Source of the DNA: Alitta virens
Lineage: Eukaryota > Annelida > Polychaeta > Phyllodocida > Nereididae
Reading direction: 5' to 3'
DNA length: 64,000 bases
Assembly (NCBI GenBank): GCA_932294295.1
Contig: OW028577.1
Location: 9,134,001-9,198,000 of the forward strand
The translations under genes were made by a program, and so were the position numbers. Below are positions 9,063 through 19,715 of this stretch, one piece after another (positions within the stretch are counted from its first letter, which is position 1; every line of letters begins with the position of its first letter). Under the pieces are notes generated by a model, which searched no databases, had not been told where the DNA came from, and saw nothing but the letters and a program-made list of their open reading frames with translations.

Positions 9063-11439
9063 GCTACCAGCGTCAGCGTAGGCGGGGAGGGGGGTTGTAT
9101 ATACTTTAAAATGTTGCTGCTCCTCTAATATTAGTCCGATTTTCCTCAAATAAAGACTGAATGGCAGTATAGCTCATACTGATTCCATACGTATTTTCGG
9201 ATTAAAAAAAACCCAAATATTAAGCGAGATATTTGTCTGAGAAGGCAGTTGTCTTGCGGCGGCTGCTGCTCCATTTATATTTATCCGATTTTCGTCAAAT
9301 CAGGACTGAATTGTAGTATAAATCATACTGATTCCATACGTGTTTTCGGATTGAAAAAAGACCAAATATTAAGCGAGAAATTCGTCTGAGAAGGTAGCTA
9401 AGTTGGCGGAGGCAAACAGTGGTGCTCTCGCAGACGTCCGCGCCCTGACTGTATCAATGCAGGAAGGGCTGAGCGCTTCTTTAAAATGCTGCTGCTCCCC
9501 TAATATTAGTCCGATTTTCGTCAAATTAAAACTGTATTGTAGCATAGTTCATACTGATTCCATCATGTTTTCGGATTGAAAATAGACCAAATATTAAGCG
9601 AGATATTCATCTGAGAATGCAGTTCTCTGGCGGCGGTCACGTGCTCTGTGTATGGTCATGACTTGAATGGTGTGGTCAATATTTTTGACCATGATATATA
9701 TACATTGTTTGGATGAGCTTTATTGCAATTCATTTCTACTCATTCTGCCAACTGCCATGACCGTTATGTCAATTGCTATTAGCATTTTGAATGATATAAA
9801 GAATGGGTGTAGAGAATACAGCAAATGCTCAATACATGTGTCAATTGCCTAATTGCCTAAATTGGGGTTCTTTGACCTGTCATTTCATAGTTTGTTCAAA
9901 GATGACACAGTAATATGACATTGTCTTGATTGTCATTCACAATTACAAAAAGATGTCATTGCTTTCATTAATTAAAAACAATGTATTGTATTGTAATTAC
10001 CAGGCAATGATATTTTTTTTATACATGTGAACATTCTTATCTTTTTGTGTATATTTTTGTAAAATTTAAATCTAATATTGATATTGTAATTAGTATTTGT
10101 GATTTGATCTGTGATTTTATTTTCTATCTTTTATGGACCAAATATTAAGCTAGATATTCTATATTATTTAATAAGCATATAAATCTATCTGTCTCTCTAA
10201 ACTATCTGTCTATCTACATATTCGATTTTCGTCAAATAAAGACTGAATTATCCAGGGAAATGTGTAGAATTTATATAATAGTTAAGGTGGGGAAAATTAA
10301 TGGAGTATACTAGGCACAAACAAGAATATTCTTGTTAATAAAGTTAGTAATACCTCATAGAGTATAGATATGTAGTAGACAGATAGTTATAAGATCTTCA
10401 CCTAAAAATATGTTACTATCAATAATTCATTGATTCCTAATCAATAAAAAACGAAAATAAAACAATGTTTGCCTGTTGCCAATAAAATTCCGACTTGATA
10501 AAGATGTCTATGGAGCTATAATAACTATCTATAGATAGATATACTCTAGTTTATTTAAATTATCAATATTTCGTTGTTGTTTCTGAAAATAATCCAACTG
10601 GAATTAATATTGATATTGCATGTTCCATCCATGATCAAAACAATCTCCCTCTTTAATATGCATAATAAACAGGAATCAGTTGAAATTCAGAACTTCAATT
10701 AATGCTTGTGATCAATGATGAAAAAGCATGACTTACCCCATTCTTTGTATTATTCAAAATGCTAATAGCAATTGACATAACGGTCAAGGCAGATTGCTAT
10801 TACATATATAGGTTAATTGACTTTACAAAACCAAAGGAAAAGTCCTTCCCATTGGCCAGTTGGCAGAATGAGTAGAAATTAATTGCAATAAAGCTCATCC
10901 AAACAATGTATATATAATGGTAAAAAATATTGACCACACCATGCAAGTCATGAACATACACAGAGCACCTTACTGCCTTCTCTGACGAATATCACGCTTA
11001 ATATTTGGTCTTTGTTCAATCTGAAATTCTGTGTGAAATAAGTATGAACTCTTCTATAATTCAATATTTATTTGACGCAAATCAGATTAATATTAATGGA
11101 GCAGCAGCCGCCACCAGACAACCGCCTTCTCAGACGAATATCTCGCTTAATATTTGGTCTATTTTCAATCCGAAAACACCTATGGAGTCAGTATGAATTA
11201 TACTACAATCCAGTCTTTATTTGACGAAAATCGGACTAATATTAGGGTAGCAGCCTTTTAAAGAAGCGCTCAGCATTGATACAGTTCCGGCGCGGACGTC
11301 TGCGAGAGCACCACTAATTGCCTCCGCCAACCTAGCTACCTTCTCAGACGAATAACTCGCTTAATATTTGGTATATTTTCGATCCGAAAACAGGTATGGA
11401 ATCAGTATAAACTATACTACAATTAAGTTCTATTTAACG

Positions 11440-11628
11440 ATAACCCGTAGAACCCGCCGAGTCACCCGTAGAACCCGCCGAGTCACCCGTAGAACCCGCC
11501 GAGTCACCCGTAGAACCCGCCGAGGTACCCGTAGAACCCGCCGAGGCACCCGTGAAAGCCGGCGGGTAACCCGTGGCAGTCGGCGGGTAACCCGTAGCAC
11601 CCGGCGGGTAACCCGGCGGGTGCTGCCC
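11440..11628. repeat. GC-rich 21-bp minisatellite (right arm)
   Basis: About eight copies of CCCGTAGAACCCGCCGAGTCA grading into CCCGTGAAAGCCGGCGGGTAA. It is the counterpart of the left-arm minisatellite, and its variants show that the two arms have drifted separately. Confidence 0.88.
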
Positions 11629-11720
11629 CGCCCCTTTTTGCCGACAGATCCTGTCGCCAAACCGGCGGAAAGAGCTGTTACATAACTATTACGTAATACT
11701 ACGGGTTCACTACGGCAAAA

Positions 11721-14700
11721 CCGGCCCGTGTGACAGTGGCTATGGTATACTAACTTGCTGAGGTCTGTCATGATGGCAAACGCCTGTGTTTCAAACAACC
11801 TTTTGCTTGTTTTTGGTGTTAAATATAATAACATGCATGCAAAACATATTATGGAACTGGTTAAATTTAAACATTTTGACTTTGTGGTGCAAGTTTTGGA
11901 TCATATTCAATTTGATTAAAAGTTTTTGGATTGTTTATGGAGGATTTCTACAATTATTATTATCATCTGTCAGAGTGCTTGAGTTTAAGTTGACACAATG
12001 CATTTCTATTATAGATTCTGTCTTTTCATACAAGTCAAGTTGAGGTATTGGATATCCATAAGATAAGAAAAGACTCATGTACCACTCCTAAGGATATTAA
12101 ATGAAGTTATGGATTGGTAATAACAGTGTCAATAAATGCTGTCTCCACACACTTTTGTAGGAAATTATGGTATCCATTAACTTAGAAAACTGAGCTCTGG
12201 TCTGATAAACAATAAATAATTAATAGAAAGATGCATTAGTTAGTATGAACCATGATAATCATACATTGCTGAAATAAAAGCTGAATTTAAATGATACTTT
12301 ATTCAAAATCACAATTTCTATGGTTTAGATCACAGATAACATGCAAACTTATATTTAAGTTGTAACACTTTGCTACACATTCCAACATCTAAGTCACTAC
12401 TTGGTACAAATAAATAAAGTTAAAATCATTTAGTGGAACCAATTTGCTAGCTAAGTAATCAATGGTAATTATTCTAAGCATCAATGTTGAATAGAATAGG
12501 GACTATAAGCTTCAAACAAAATGTTTGCTTGTTTCTAATATCAAATATAACATCATGCCATGGAAATTGAGTATGTGTGATATTGCATACAGGAGGTAGA
12601 AATAATATATAGTTCGTGACTTCGCGACTGTAATTGAGTATGTAATGAGTCAAGAGTGTTGATGTTGAGCATGTTATAGTAATGAAAAAAAACATACATG
12701 ATGCATTTAAGTGTCAAACATGATCAGCAGCTAAGTATGGGTAGAAACATGGTAAAATAGCAAACCGATTGGTAAAGTGTAACAAATATGTCAAAGAAAT
12801 ATAAGAAATGAGTTACGATTTGACTTGTGTTTACATTTTCAACTGTATCTTAAGAACGGATAGGAATAGTGTAAAACAGATATATACAAAATGTTGCTGA
12901 GAAAATTACGCTTCTTTTGATAGGTTGACCACTGCACTAGGATATTTGTAGGCTGGGACAACGACGATTGTTTACGTTGTATTTTTACCGCAAATTGAAG
13001 CAACTGTGGATCCAATAGGCACAAAAAGATGTAGATATATGTGGATAGTATCCTGTGACCCATACGGCTATAATCCAGGACGTATAGTAATAAACTTGAA
13101 GAAACTCTGTTTTGACATTTGAAAAAATCAAAGACGCCGACGCAGGGTTGACCTATTTTTTACGGTTGAATGATTCTGTCGTCCTGCACAAAAATACGTC
13201 ACGCTTCACTGAGACGCTGTTAATGATTTTATGGACTTTACCTATGCAGTCCTTGTGATTTTGCTACATCAAGGAGTTCAAAACTAGCAAAGTATTAAAA
13301 ACAAACTGACTCCTATTAAGGATAATCCCTTATTCTTGTAATCCAAATAGTGTATAATTTAAGATATTCATATGTCGGAGCCATTGCATAAGTGTGATTT
13401 CTTGCAGCAGTTTTATGACTATAAGCTTTTAAATATCCATTAATCACGTCCTAATTATATAATTAAACATGTATTTTCTAGAAGTAATATGAATTTATCT
13501 AGTAGTTTGTGTTTTGTCAATGTCTTGGAGTGATTTTACAGTGGTGCTATCAGTATTTTACCAATTTAGTATAAGAATGGAGACATGGTATAAGTCAACA
13601 TAGGAAAATAAAAAGCTAAACTATACTTTATTCTTGTTTTGTTCAAGTCACATGATCATATGCTTTCTGCTAAAGCAAATAATGTGATAAGATGTTTGTA
13701 ACAAACTTAAATTGTGACTATCTTCCATGAAACTAAAGTCTCTTATATTGAAATGCATTAAACAATTTTGATGCATTAACAAAATATGTCTGGTAATTCA
13801 TTACTTTGATCATGTTGTTCCTGAAAAACATCTGCATGCAATAGGGATACCTGTCACTGTATGAACAGATTTGAACATTTTCAGACCAATAATTAGGGAT
13901 TAACCTAGAAGAACATGATGATTAACATTACAAGATGACTGTAGATAGATGGAAGTTACATAATTAGGGTTAGTGTGAAATAATTATCAGTAAAAGTAGG
14001 TTACCTATGACAATTTAAAAAGGAGTTCTAAGATAATTTTGTTAACTTTGACTATTTTCTAGTTTTGTGTTGAAGTTTCACTTTGGGTAATAAGTACTTA
14101 TATATATGTTTATGGTTAGTTAAAGGGAGATTTCAGATCTTAGTCTTATTTTATTATTTTTATTTTTTTGGTTTTATTAGTCAAATATCTTAAATAAGTC
14201 AACAAATCTCTTATTTTTCTAGTGTAAGTAACAAAATAGATTGTAACTTTGGGTAAACATTTTAAAATAATTAGTAAAATATGATTTTGTCTTTAGTTTT
14301 GTGATTTAAATGAGAAATAAAGATCGATAGATAGATAGATATGGGAAGTGCAGCCCTCTAAGGCAAGTTTGAAGTGTGCAGTTTAAATTTTTGGTTTACG
14401 TTTTAATGTATTTGTAATTTTTTTTGACGTATGTTCAGTGTTGTAAACTATGACATTTTTTTAGTTTGTAAATGTTTTAAGTTTGTTGCAGTTGTTCTAA
14501 AATTGTTAAGTATTTTATCATGATGTATTTTTGTTCTTGTTAAACAAAAACATATGAAATTGTCTTTATATGATATGAAAGTGTATTGTGTGATAACAGG
14601 GGTCATGTCCTTGAGACATACATGTGGTAACTCAAAGCTTTGGTATTAATAGACCCTGATAATTACCACTCTGCCTTTCGTACTTTCTCATAGTTGAATG

Positions 14701-16283
14701 CAGTGAAAAATATTTGTTTGTATACAGTTGTAGTTGGTTTACAAATCTTTGAATTCCAGATACCACTGAAGAAGTGATCTTAATATCATGATTTAGGCTC
14801 AGTTTTAGAATCTTGCATAGTACATAGGGAACACAGATTAAAATATGAACTTAATTAAATTTGTGTCATTCCCTGTCAATTCAACAAATTTCAGAAAATT
14901 TTCCCACCTGACCATCTCAGATTTGCCTTAAAAAATTCTGAGGCAAAGCTACATTAGTTTATAGGAGGTGTGTAAAATTTTAGATCAATACACTCGTTTT
15001 GGCAAAATCATATGAAATGCAGTTTTTAAATTATTATATCTTAAAAACTATTCAAGTTAAGACCTCTAATATGGATATGCTTTAGATTTGGCCCAATTAC
15101 TTTTGCCAGACAAACTTTGAGAGGTACAGGTTGAATTTCCATAATATTCTGTCTGCTTGAAAAAGCTTTTTCATTTTGGTCGTTTTTGCAAAACACCATT
15201 TTTGAATGGCTATACCAAGAACAATATGTCATGTAGAAGGCTGAAATTTTGAACATGAGTTCTTCTATATGGGTTTTATTAGTACCATTAATGAAATGTG
15301 GTTTACAAATGCAGTTTCAAAGAAAATGGAATACAATTTCTGAAAAAAAACACAATTCAATGTCAAATTGTCAATGTATGACAACATGCACCAACCTGGA
15401 ACCTAAATCATTTAAAGATAATATTTTTGGCAATATTCAGTAAAAAGTTCATTGTGGGGATATTGTCCATTCCAGTAAATCCTATATATGTTTGATACAA
15501 ATGTCTGCACTGATGGACACTGCTTGGAAGAAACATACATTTCTTCCAAGCAGTCTGAACAAATGCTGAATGAATGAATGGGACCAACATTTAGCTATAG
15601 TGGAATCCCTGTTATTACCCTTGGTAATCATATCATATCATATCATATCATATCATATACACAGGGGACTCTACCCCTTGGAACCACTGAAGTAGTGATC
15701 TTAATATCATGATTTAGGCTCAGTTTTAGAATCTTGCATAGTGCACAGGGAACACAAATTAAAATATGAACTTAATTATTAGGTTTCACAATATTACCTT
15801 TGGTTTTTAATCAGCCCTGGCCCCTAGGCTAAACTTCTGATCAATTATAATATATATGCTACCCGAATTATTTTAATATTAATTTTTCAAGAGAATGGGG
15901 TAGATACTGCACACCTCTCAAAATATCAATCAGGAACTAGAGAGCTCTGTAGTTCTTGATTCTTGTCATTATATGCAGAGAACTAAACAGTGGGTTTTTA
16001 ATTTTTCAAATCTTGGATAGTCTATACTGTAACAGAAAACTTCCTTAATCTTTCATGTATCAGTGTGTATTGCAAACCGTTTAGCTTTGTCTTTAACATG
16101 AAAATAGCATAAATGAGACAAATAAACTTACCTTCCAGTACATGAACTCTTAAACTAGCATTAAATCTCAAAATTCCTAATATGATATCCTTTATGTTTG
16201 ATGTACACAACTACCTGCACTGATGGAAACACACACACAGTCTAATAAGAATGCAGGTCACTGCAGCTGGCACATATTTTAAC
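11721..16283. other. non-coding right half of the Polinton
   Basis: AT-rich with no ORF over ~85 codons. A ~97-bp direct repeat (14760-14858 and 15682-15778, over 90% identical by eye, with the core GTGATCTTAATATCATGA) and an ATATC pentamer microsatellite (15628-15659) are the only structures seen. The expected structural Polinton genes are absent or decayed beyond recognition. Confidence 0.7.
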
Positions 16284-16474
16284 TACAGTGGAACCACTGA
16301 GTGGAACCCCAGTTATGTTTTCACTCTAGGTAATCACTGAAAAGGTTTGAAGTGGACTTATTATCATTGAGGTCTTAATTCTGGGATATTTAGCAAGTTT
16401 AGAGTTTTGCAAAGGGGTCTTAATATTGAGGGGATTTTAATATTGGATATTCTTAAATGAAAGGTTTCACTGTA
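16284..16474. mobile_element. Tc1/mariner-type MITE
   Basis: A ~190-bp element with short terminal inverted repeats, TACAGTGGAACC at the left and GGTTTCACTGTA at the right (one mismatch), both ending in TA as expected for TA-targeting Tc1/mariner/pogo elements. It is non-coding. Confidence 0.55.
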
Positions 16475-16894
16475 AATCCCTCAACTATCTAGAGATCTTC
16501 ACCCTTCCTTCCTAGCGGGGGCTATGTCACATGGTATCAAGAAGGGGTTTTGCTCCTTTTTTACTTTTATTCACAGTTTTGAAATATTGTAAATCTAACG
16601 ATCTTAATATCACACTTAATAGCAGGAATACACACTTCAAGCTCTCTTAAGTTCAATTTCCAATCAGTTGTAATAAATATCATTTAAGTGAACATTAATT
16701 GTTTAAAAGAATGGGGTAAAAGTGTCACCCCAGGGGCTGCTTCTGGAGGGGTAAAAAGTCATTTCTATTTTTAGAATAGGGGGTTTCCAAGTATTGCACC
16801 ATAGACTACAGCATGCTACAACAGGCTGCAATGGATTACAATGGAGGAGGGGGGCCAAGGGGGGCCTGATTCACTGCACCGTGACTTCGCAATT

Positions 16895-17160
16895 CTATTT
16901 TTAGAATAGGGGGTTTCCCATGATGAGATGACGTCGACAGGATGTCAAATTAATTACCCCACCACAGGTGCTCCAGTCCTGCTCTATAGAAAATCAATGA
17001 ATGGCTTTGATCTAGGACAATAGAAAATCGATGACGCATTGATGGCTTTTGATCCGGGACAAAAGAAAATCAATGAAGCGTGAAACAGGCAAGCACCCTA
17101 ACAGCTTTGCAGCTTTGCAGTTTCACTACTCCTGGCTCTCGGCTATTGTACTTAACTACT
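16895..17160 (-). repeat. right terminal inverted repeat of the Polinton
   Basis: Reverse-complement partner of 1004-1269. It is followed directly by the second CATGAG target-site copy. Internal to it, 16795-16894 still has partial similarity to ~1320-1415. Confidence 0.93.
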
Positions 17161-17166
17161 CATGAG

Positions 17167-18071
17167 CTAATCTGTGTCCAGTACTTACTGATGTGTTCTA
17201 ATATACTTATTGTGTAGTTCTTTGTGAATAAATTGTGAAATTATGTATGATTAAGTAAGTGTAATACAGCCCTGCTTTAGATTTTGATGGACTGTGACAT
17301 ATATTAAGTATTTTCACCAAATAATTACGGCATTATCATTCAATCACGTTATATTATGGCTGCTTGACTCATGCAAGTGCATTGTGAGCTATTGTGCCAT
17401 GTGGACTTGGGATGGGCAGGCAGGCATCCAACTCCAACGAAGCGTAACTGCATGGGCTCCCAATATTGCATGTGCTGGGTATATTTTAATCACTTATTAA
17501 ATACTGGAATAGAAGTAAGTATTGTATTTTGCACACACTATCTCAAATTTTATAGTAAATGGATTTTCTGAAGGGTATATATAGCTGGATAGATATATTC
17601 TAATTGGCTTGGAGTCCTCTTGTGCCAGTTTATTGAGCATACACTCCTGAGCAGAAAATGGGCCAAGCCAATGTATATCAGTATGTTAGGCTATTGTTAG
17701 CAGTCTGTAAAAAATGGGTATTAGCCTAATTCATCAACTTGGTTCATTTTGGCCTTTACAGAGAGCTTATCAGAACTTAAAACAATATATGTATTAGTTC
17801 ATTTCCTCACTACAGTTCTGTACAGTCATTGTTTCCTGCCAACTTGTTGTTTTGATCTATTTACATTACTTTTACTGTCTGTTTTTACATTCGTAATATA
17901 TCATGTGATGCTATGAACTGTATGTCTTCTCCTTAACTCGAGGCTAAATGAAATAAATAAATAGAATAAAATAAAGAAAATGTAGTTACCATGTAAAGAG
18001 TTTACTGTAATTACAACTATGACGAATGACAGAATTGGCTATTTCTTGGCTCCAGGAATTGACCTACGTCT
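17167..18071. other. non-coding stretch
   Basis: Nothing recognisable; AT-rich sequence between the Polinton target site and the next repeat block. Confidence 0.6.
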
Positions 18072-19166
18072 TATTAAAGGGCCTATTGACAATGCCGAGT
18101 GATGCCGAGTGCCTCATAAATCAGGCAGTCAGGAATACTCGGCTTTGCACGCCGACCGCTCTGGAAAAGCTTGGCAATACTCGTAGACTGATCGTGACCA
18201 CTCTGGGTTGGTAGAATAAGGACCCACAAACATGTTTAAAATTTTCTAGGAGTGTCGCCGAGCAACTTTGCTCTGGAATTGCTCAGGATTTACACGGGGT
18301 GCACTCGCCGTGCACTCAATGGGTACACTTGGTCACTCGGCAGGTACTCTTGGTCATATGGAGTGCTGTGTGGACGTATAAGTATAAGTATAAGTATGTA
18401 CGTGGTCATAGCCATACATAGCCACTGTCTATGATACAGTCTATCCGTATATATATACTCTCCATCCACTAGTAGAATGCTCGTAAAACGCTCAGCGGAC
18501 GTCTGTTGCCCGCATGTCCTCTTCCATGCCCATCCTTGTCCATCCTTGAACCACTCGCACAGGCTTTTAAGATGGCTATGGGCATACAGTTCCAGCAAGA
18601 GACATGTGGATGGTTGTACTTTTTTTTGGTTTATGCAAACTTTTCAATTTTACGTTGTTTTAGTAACTCTATGTTGCAAATGGTGGTTCTAGTAAGATGT
18701 ATGTTTAAAACTTTAGCAGATATTCTAAGCTGTTCTACGAGTAAATTGTTTGTATTGGTTACGTAACTTGCTCGGGATTCACCGGCGAGCATTCTACGTA
18801 TGTTCTACGTATGTACGTGGCCATACGTAGCCACTGTCTATCCGTATACTCGCCATCCACTCGTAGAACACTCGTAAAACGCTCGGCGGACGTCCGTCGC
18901 CTGCATGTTGTCTTCCATGCCCATCCTTGAACCACTTGCAAGGGCGATCTACGAGTGCCTCACGTATGCCTAAAGTATGCTTGGCGACGGACATCCGGCG
19001 AGCATCTGACAGACGTCCGCTGAGAGATCTACGACTGCCCTCATATGCTTGTGAAAATAATTTATACGTAACTAACAGAGCCACAAGTGAGCGCGTATAG
19101 CCCATTTTTTACGTTTGTGGTCACTCAAAGGTCTTATACGTGACAGTGTGTATGTCCCTTTAGTAA
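18072..19166. repeat. repeat block with internal duplication, possible non-autonomous DNA transposon
   Basis: GC content rises sharply. About 150 bp at 18385-18560 (from TACGTGG.CATA.. to CCTTGAACCACT) recur at 18810-18940. A ~70-bp stretch at 18570-18640 (GGGCATACAGTTCCAGCA ... TTTGGTTTATGCAAAC) recurs at 19213-19281, just outside the block. The edges resemble each other in inverted orientation (TTAAAGGGCCTATTGACA against TGACAGTGTGTATGTCCCTTTA). There is no coding potential. The transposon interpretation is tentative. Confidence 0.45.
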
Positions 19167-19715
19167 GATTGAGAAAGCAGTCAACTGTATATATGTAGGG
19201 GGCACTGTTAAATGACTATGGGCATACAGTTCCAGCATGAGACTTGTGGATGGGTGTACTTTTTTTTTGGTTTATGCAAACGTTTCAGTTTTTATGTTGT
19301 TGTAGTAACTATGTGTTCCATATCCTGAATTGAGTTCCTAATGTGCCAAATCTATTATATATATTAAATATTTTTTGGTACCACACTCACATCCTGCCAA
19401 GCATACAATTACCTATTTATTGGCAGTAATATTTCTGCATCTACACAAACCCGATGCTCTGTGTTATATCTGTTCTGCTTTATTGATTTAACAGGTGTAT
19501 CAGTGTGGCAACAGTTGTCAAGTATGGCGTCGGTCCATAATCGAAGGACAGTTTTAACATGTGGACCACCTCAATGCACCTGCAATGGTCAACCAAAATA
19601 ATGCACAAGGACACATTAACTACTCATATTACCACATATGAACTAGTGTCATATGTGGAGTCTATATCGAAAATGAAGTAAAGATACTGATTTGGAAAGT
19701 TGATCTACATCAGTT

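Larger units (their letters stand above)
8806..11720. mobile_element. foldback (long inverted-repeat) element nested in the Polinton
   Basis: Two ~0.95-kb arms are inverted copies of each other around an AT-rich ~0.9-kb loop (about 9810-10735). Matching blocks: the AGTCCGATTTTCGTCAAAT / GACCAAATATTAAGCGAGA units at 9125-9620 pair with their reverse complements at 10985-11445; the TATTGCAATTCATTTCTACTC and GTTATGTCAATTGCTATTAG strings at ~9720-9790 pair with ~10755-10895. Each arm holds about three tandem copies of a 120-210-bp unit and ends in a GC-rich minisatellite. No transposase is encoded. This is the organisation of Foldback-type non-autonomous elements. Confidence 0.8.
1004..17160. mobile_element. 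Polinton/Maverick-like element, complete ends, 16.16 kb
   Basis: The element starts AGTAGTTAAG and ends CTTAACTACT. It is bounded by an exact 6-bp direct repeat CATGAG (998-1003 and 17161-17166), the target-duplication length known for Polintons. Terminal inverted repeats of ~266 bp match at ~97% by eye (8 differences), implying a fairly recent insertion. It carries a protein-primed type-B DNA polymerase gene next to the left repeat, then a CARD ORF and a small unknown ORF. The usual Polinton integrase, packaging ATPase, cysteine protease and capsid genes are not recognisable; the right 9.6 kb is non-coding and contains nested repeats. It is best read as a Polinton-related or adintovirus-related element that is either non-autonomous or has lost its structural half. 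Confidence 0.9.

Noticed and set aside
11368..11834. 105-aa and 134-aa repetitive open frames
   Set aside because: Same minisatellite read on both strands; no domain and no splice context.
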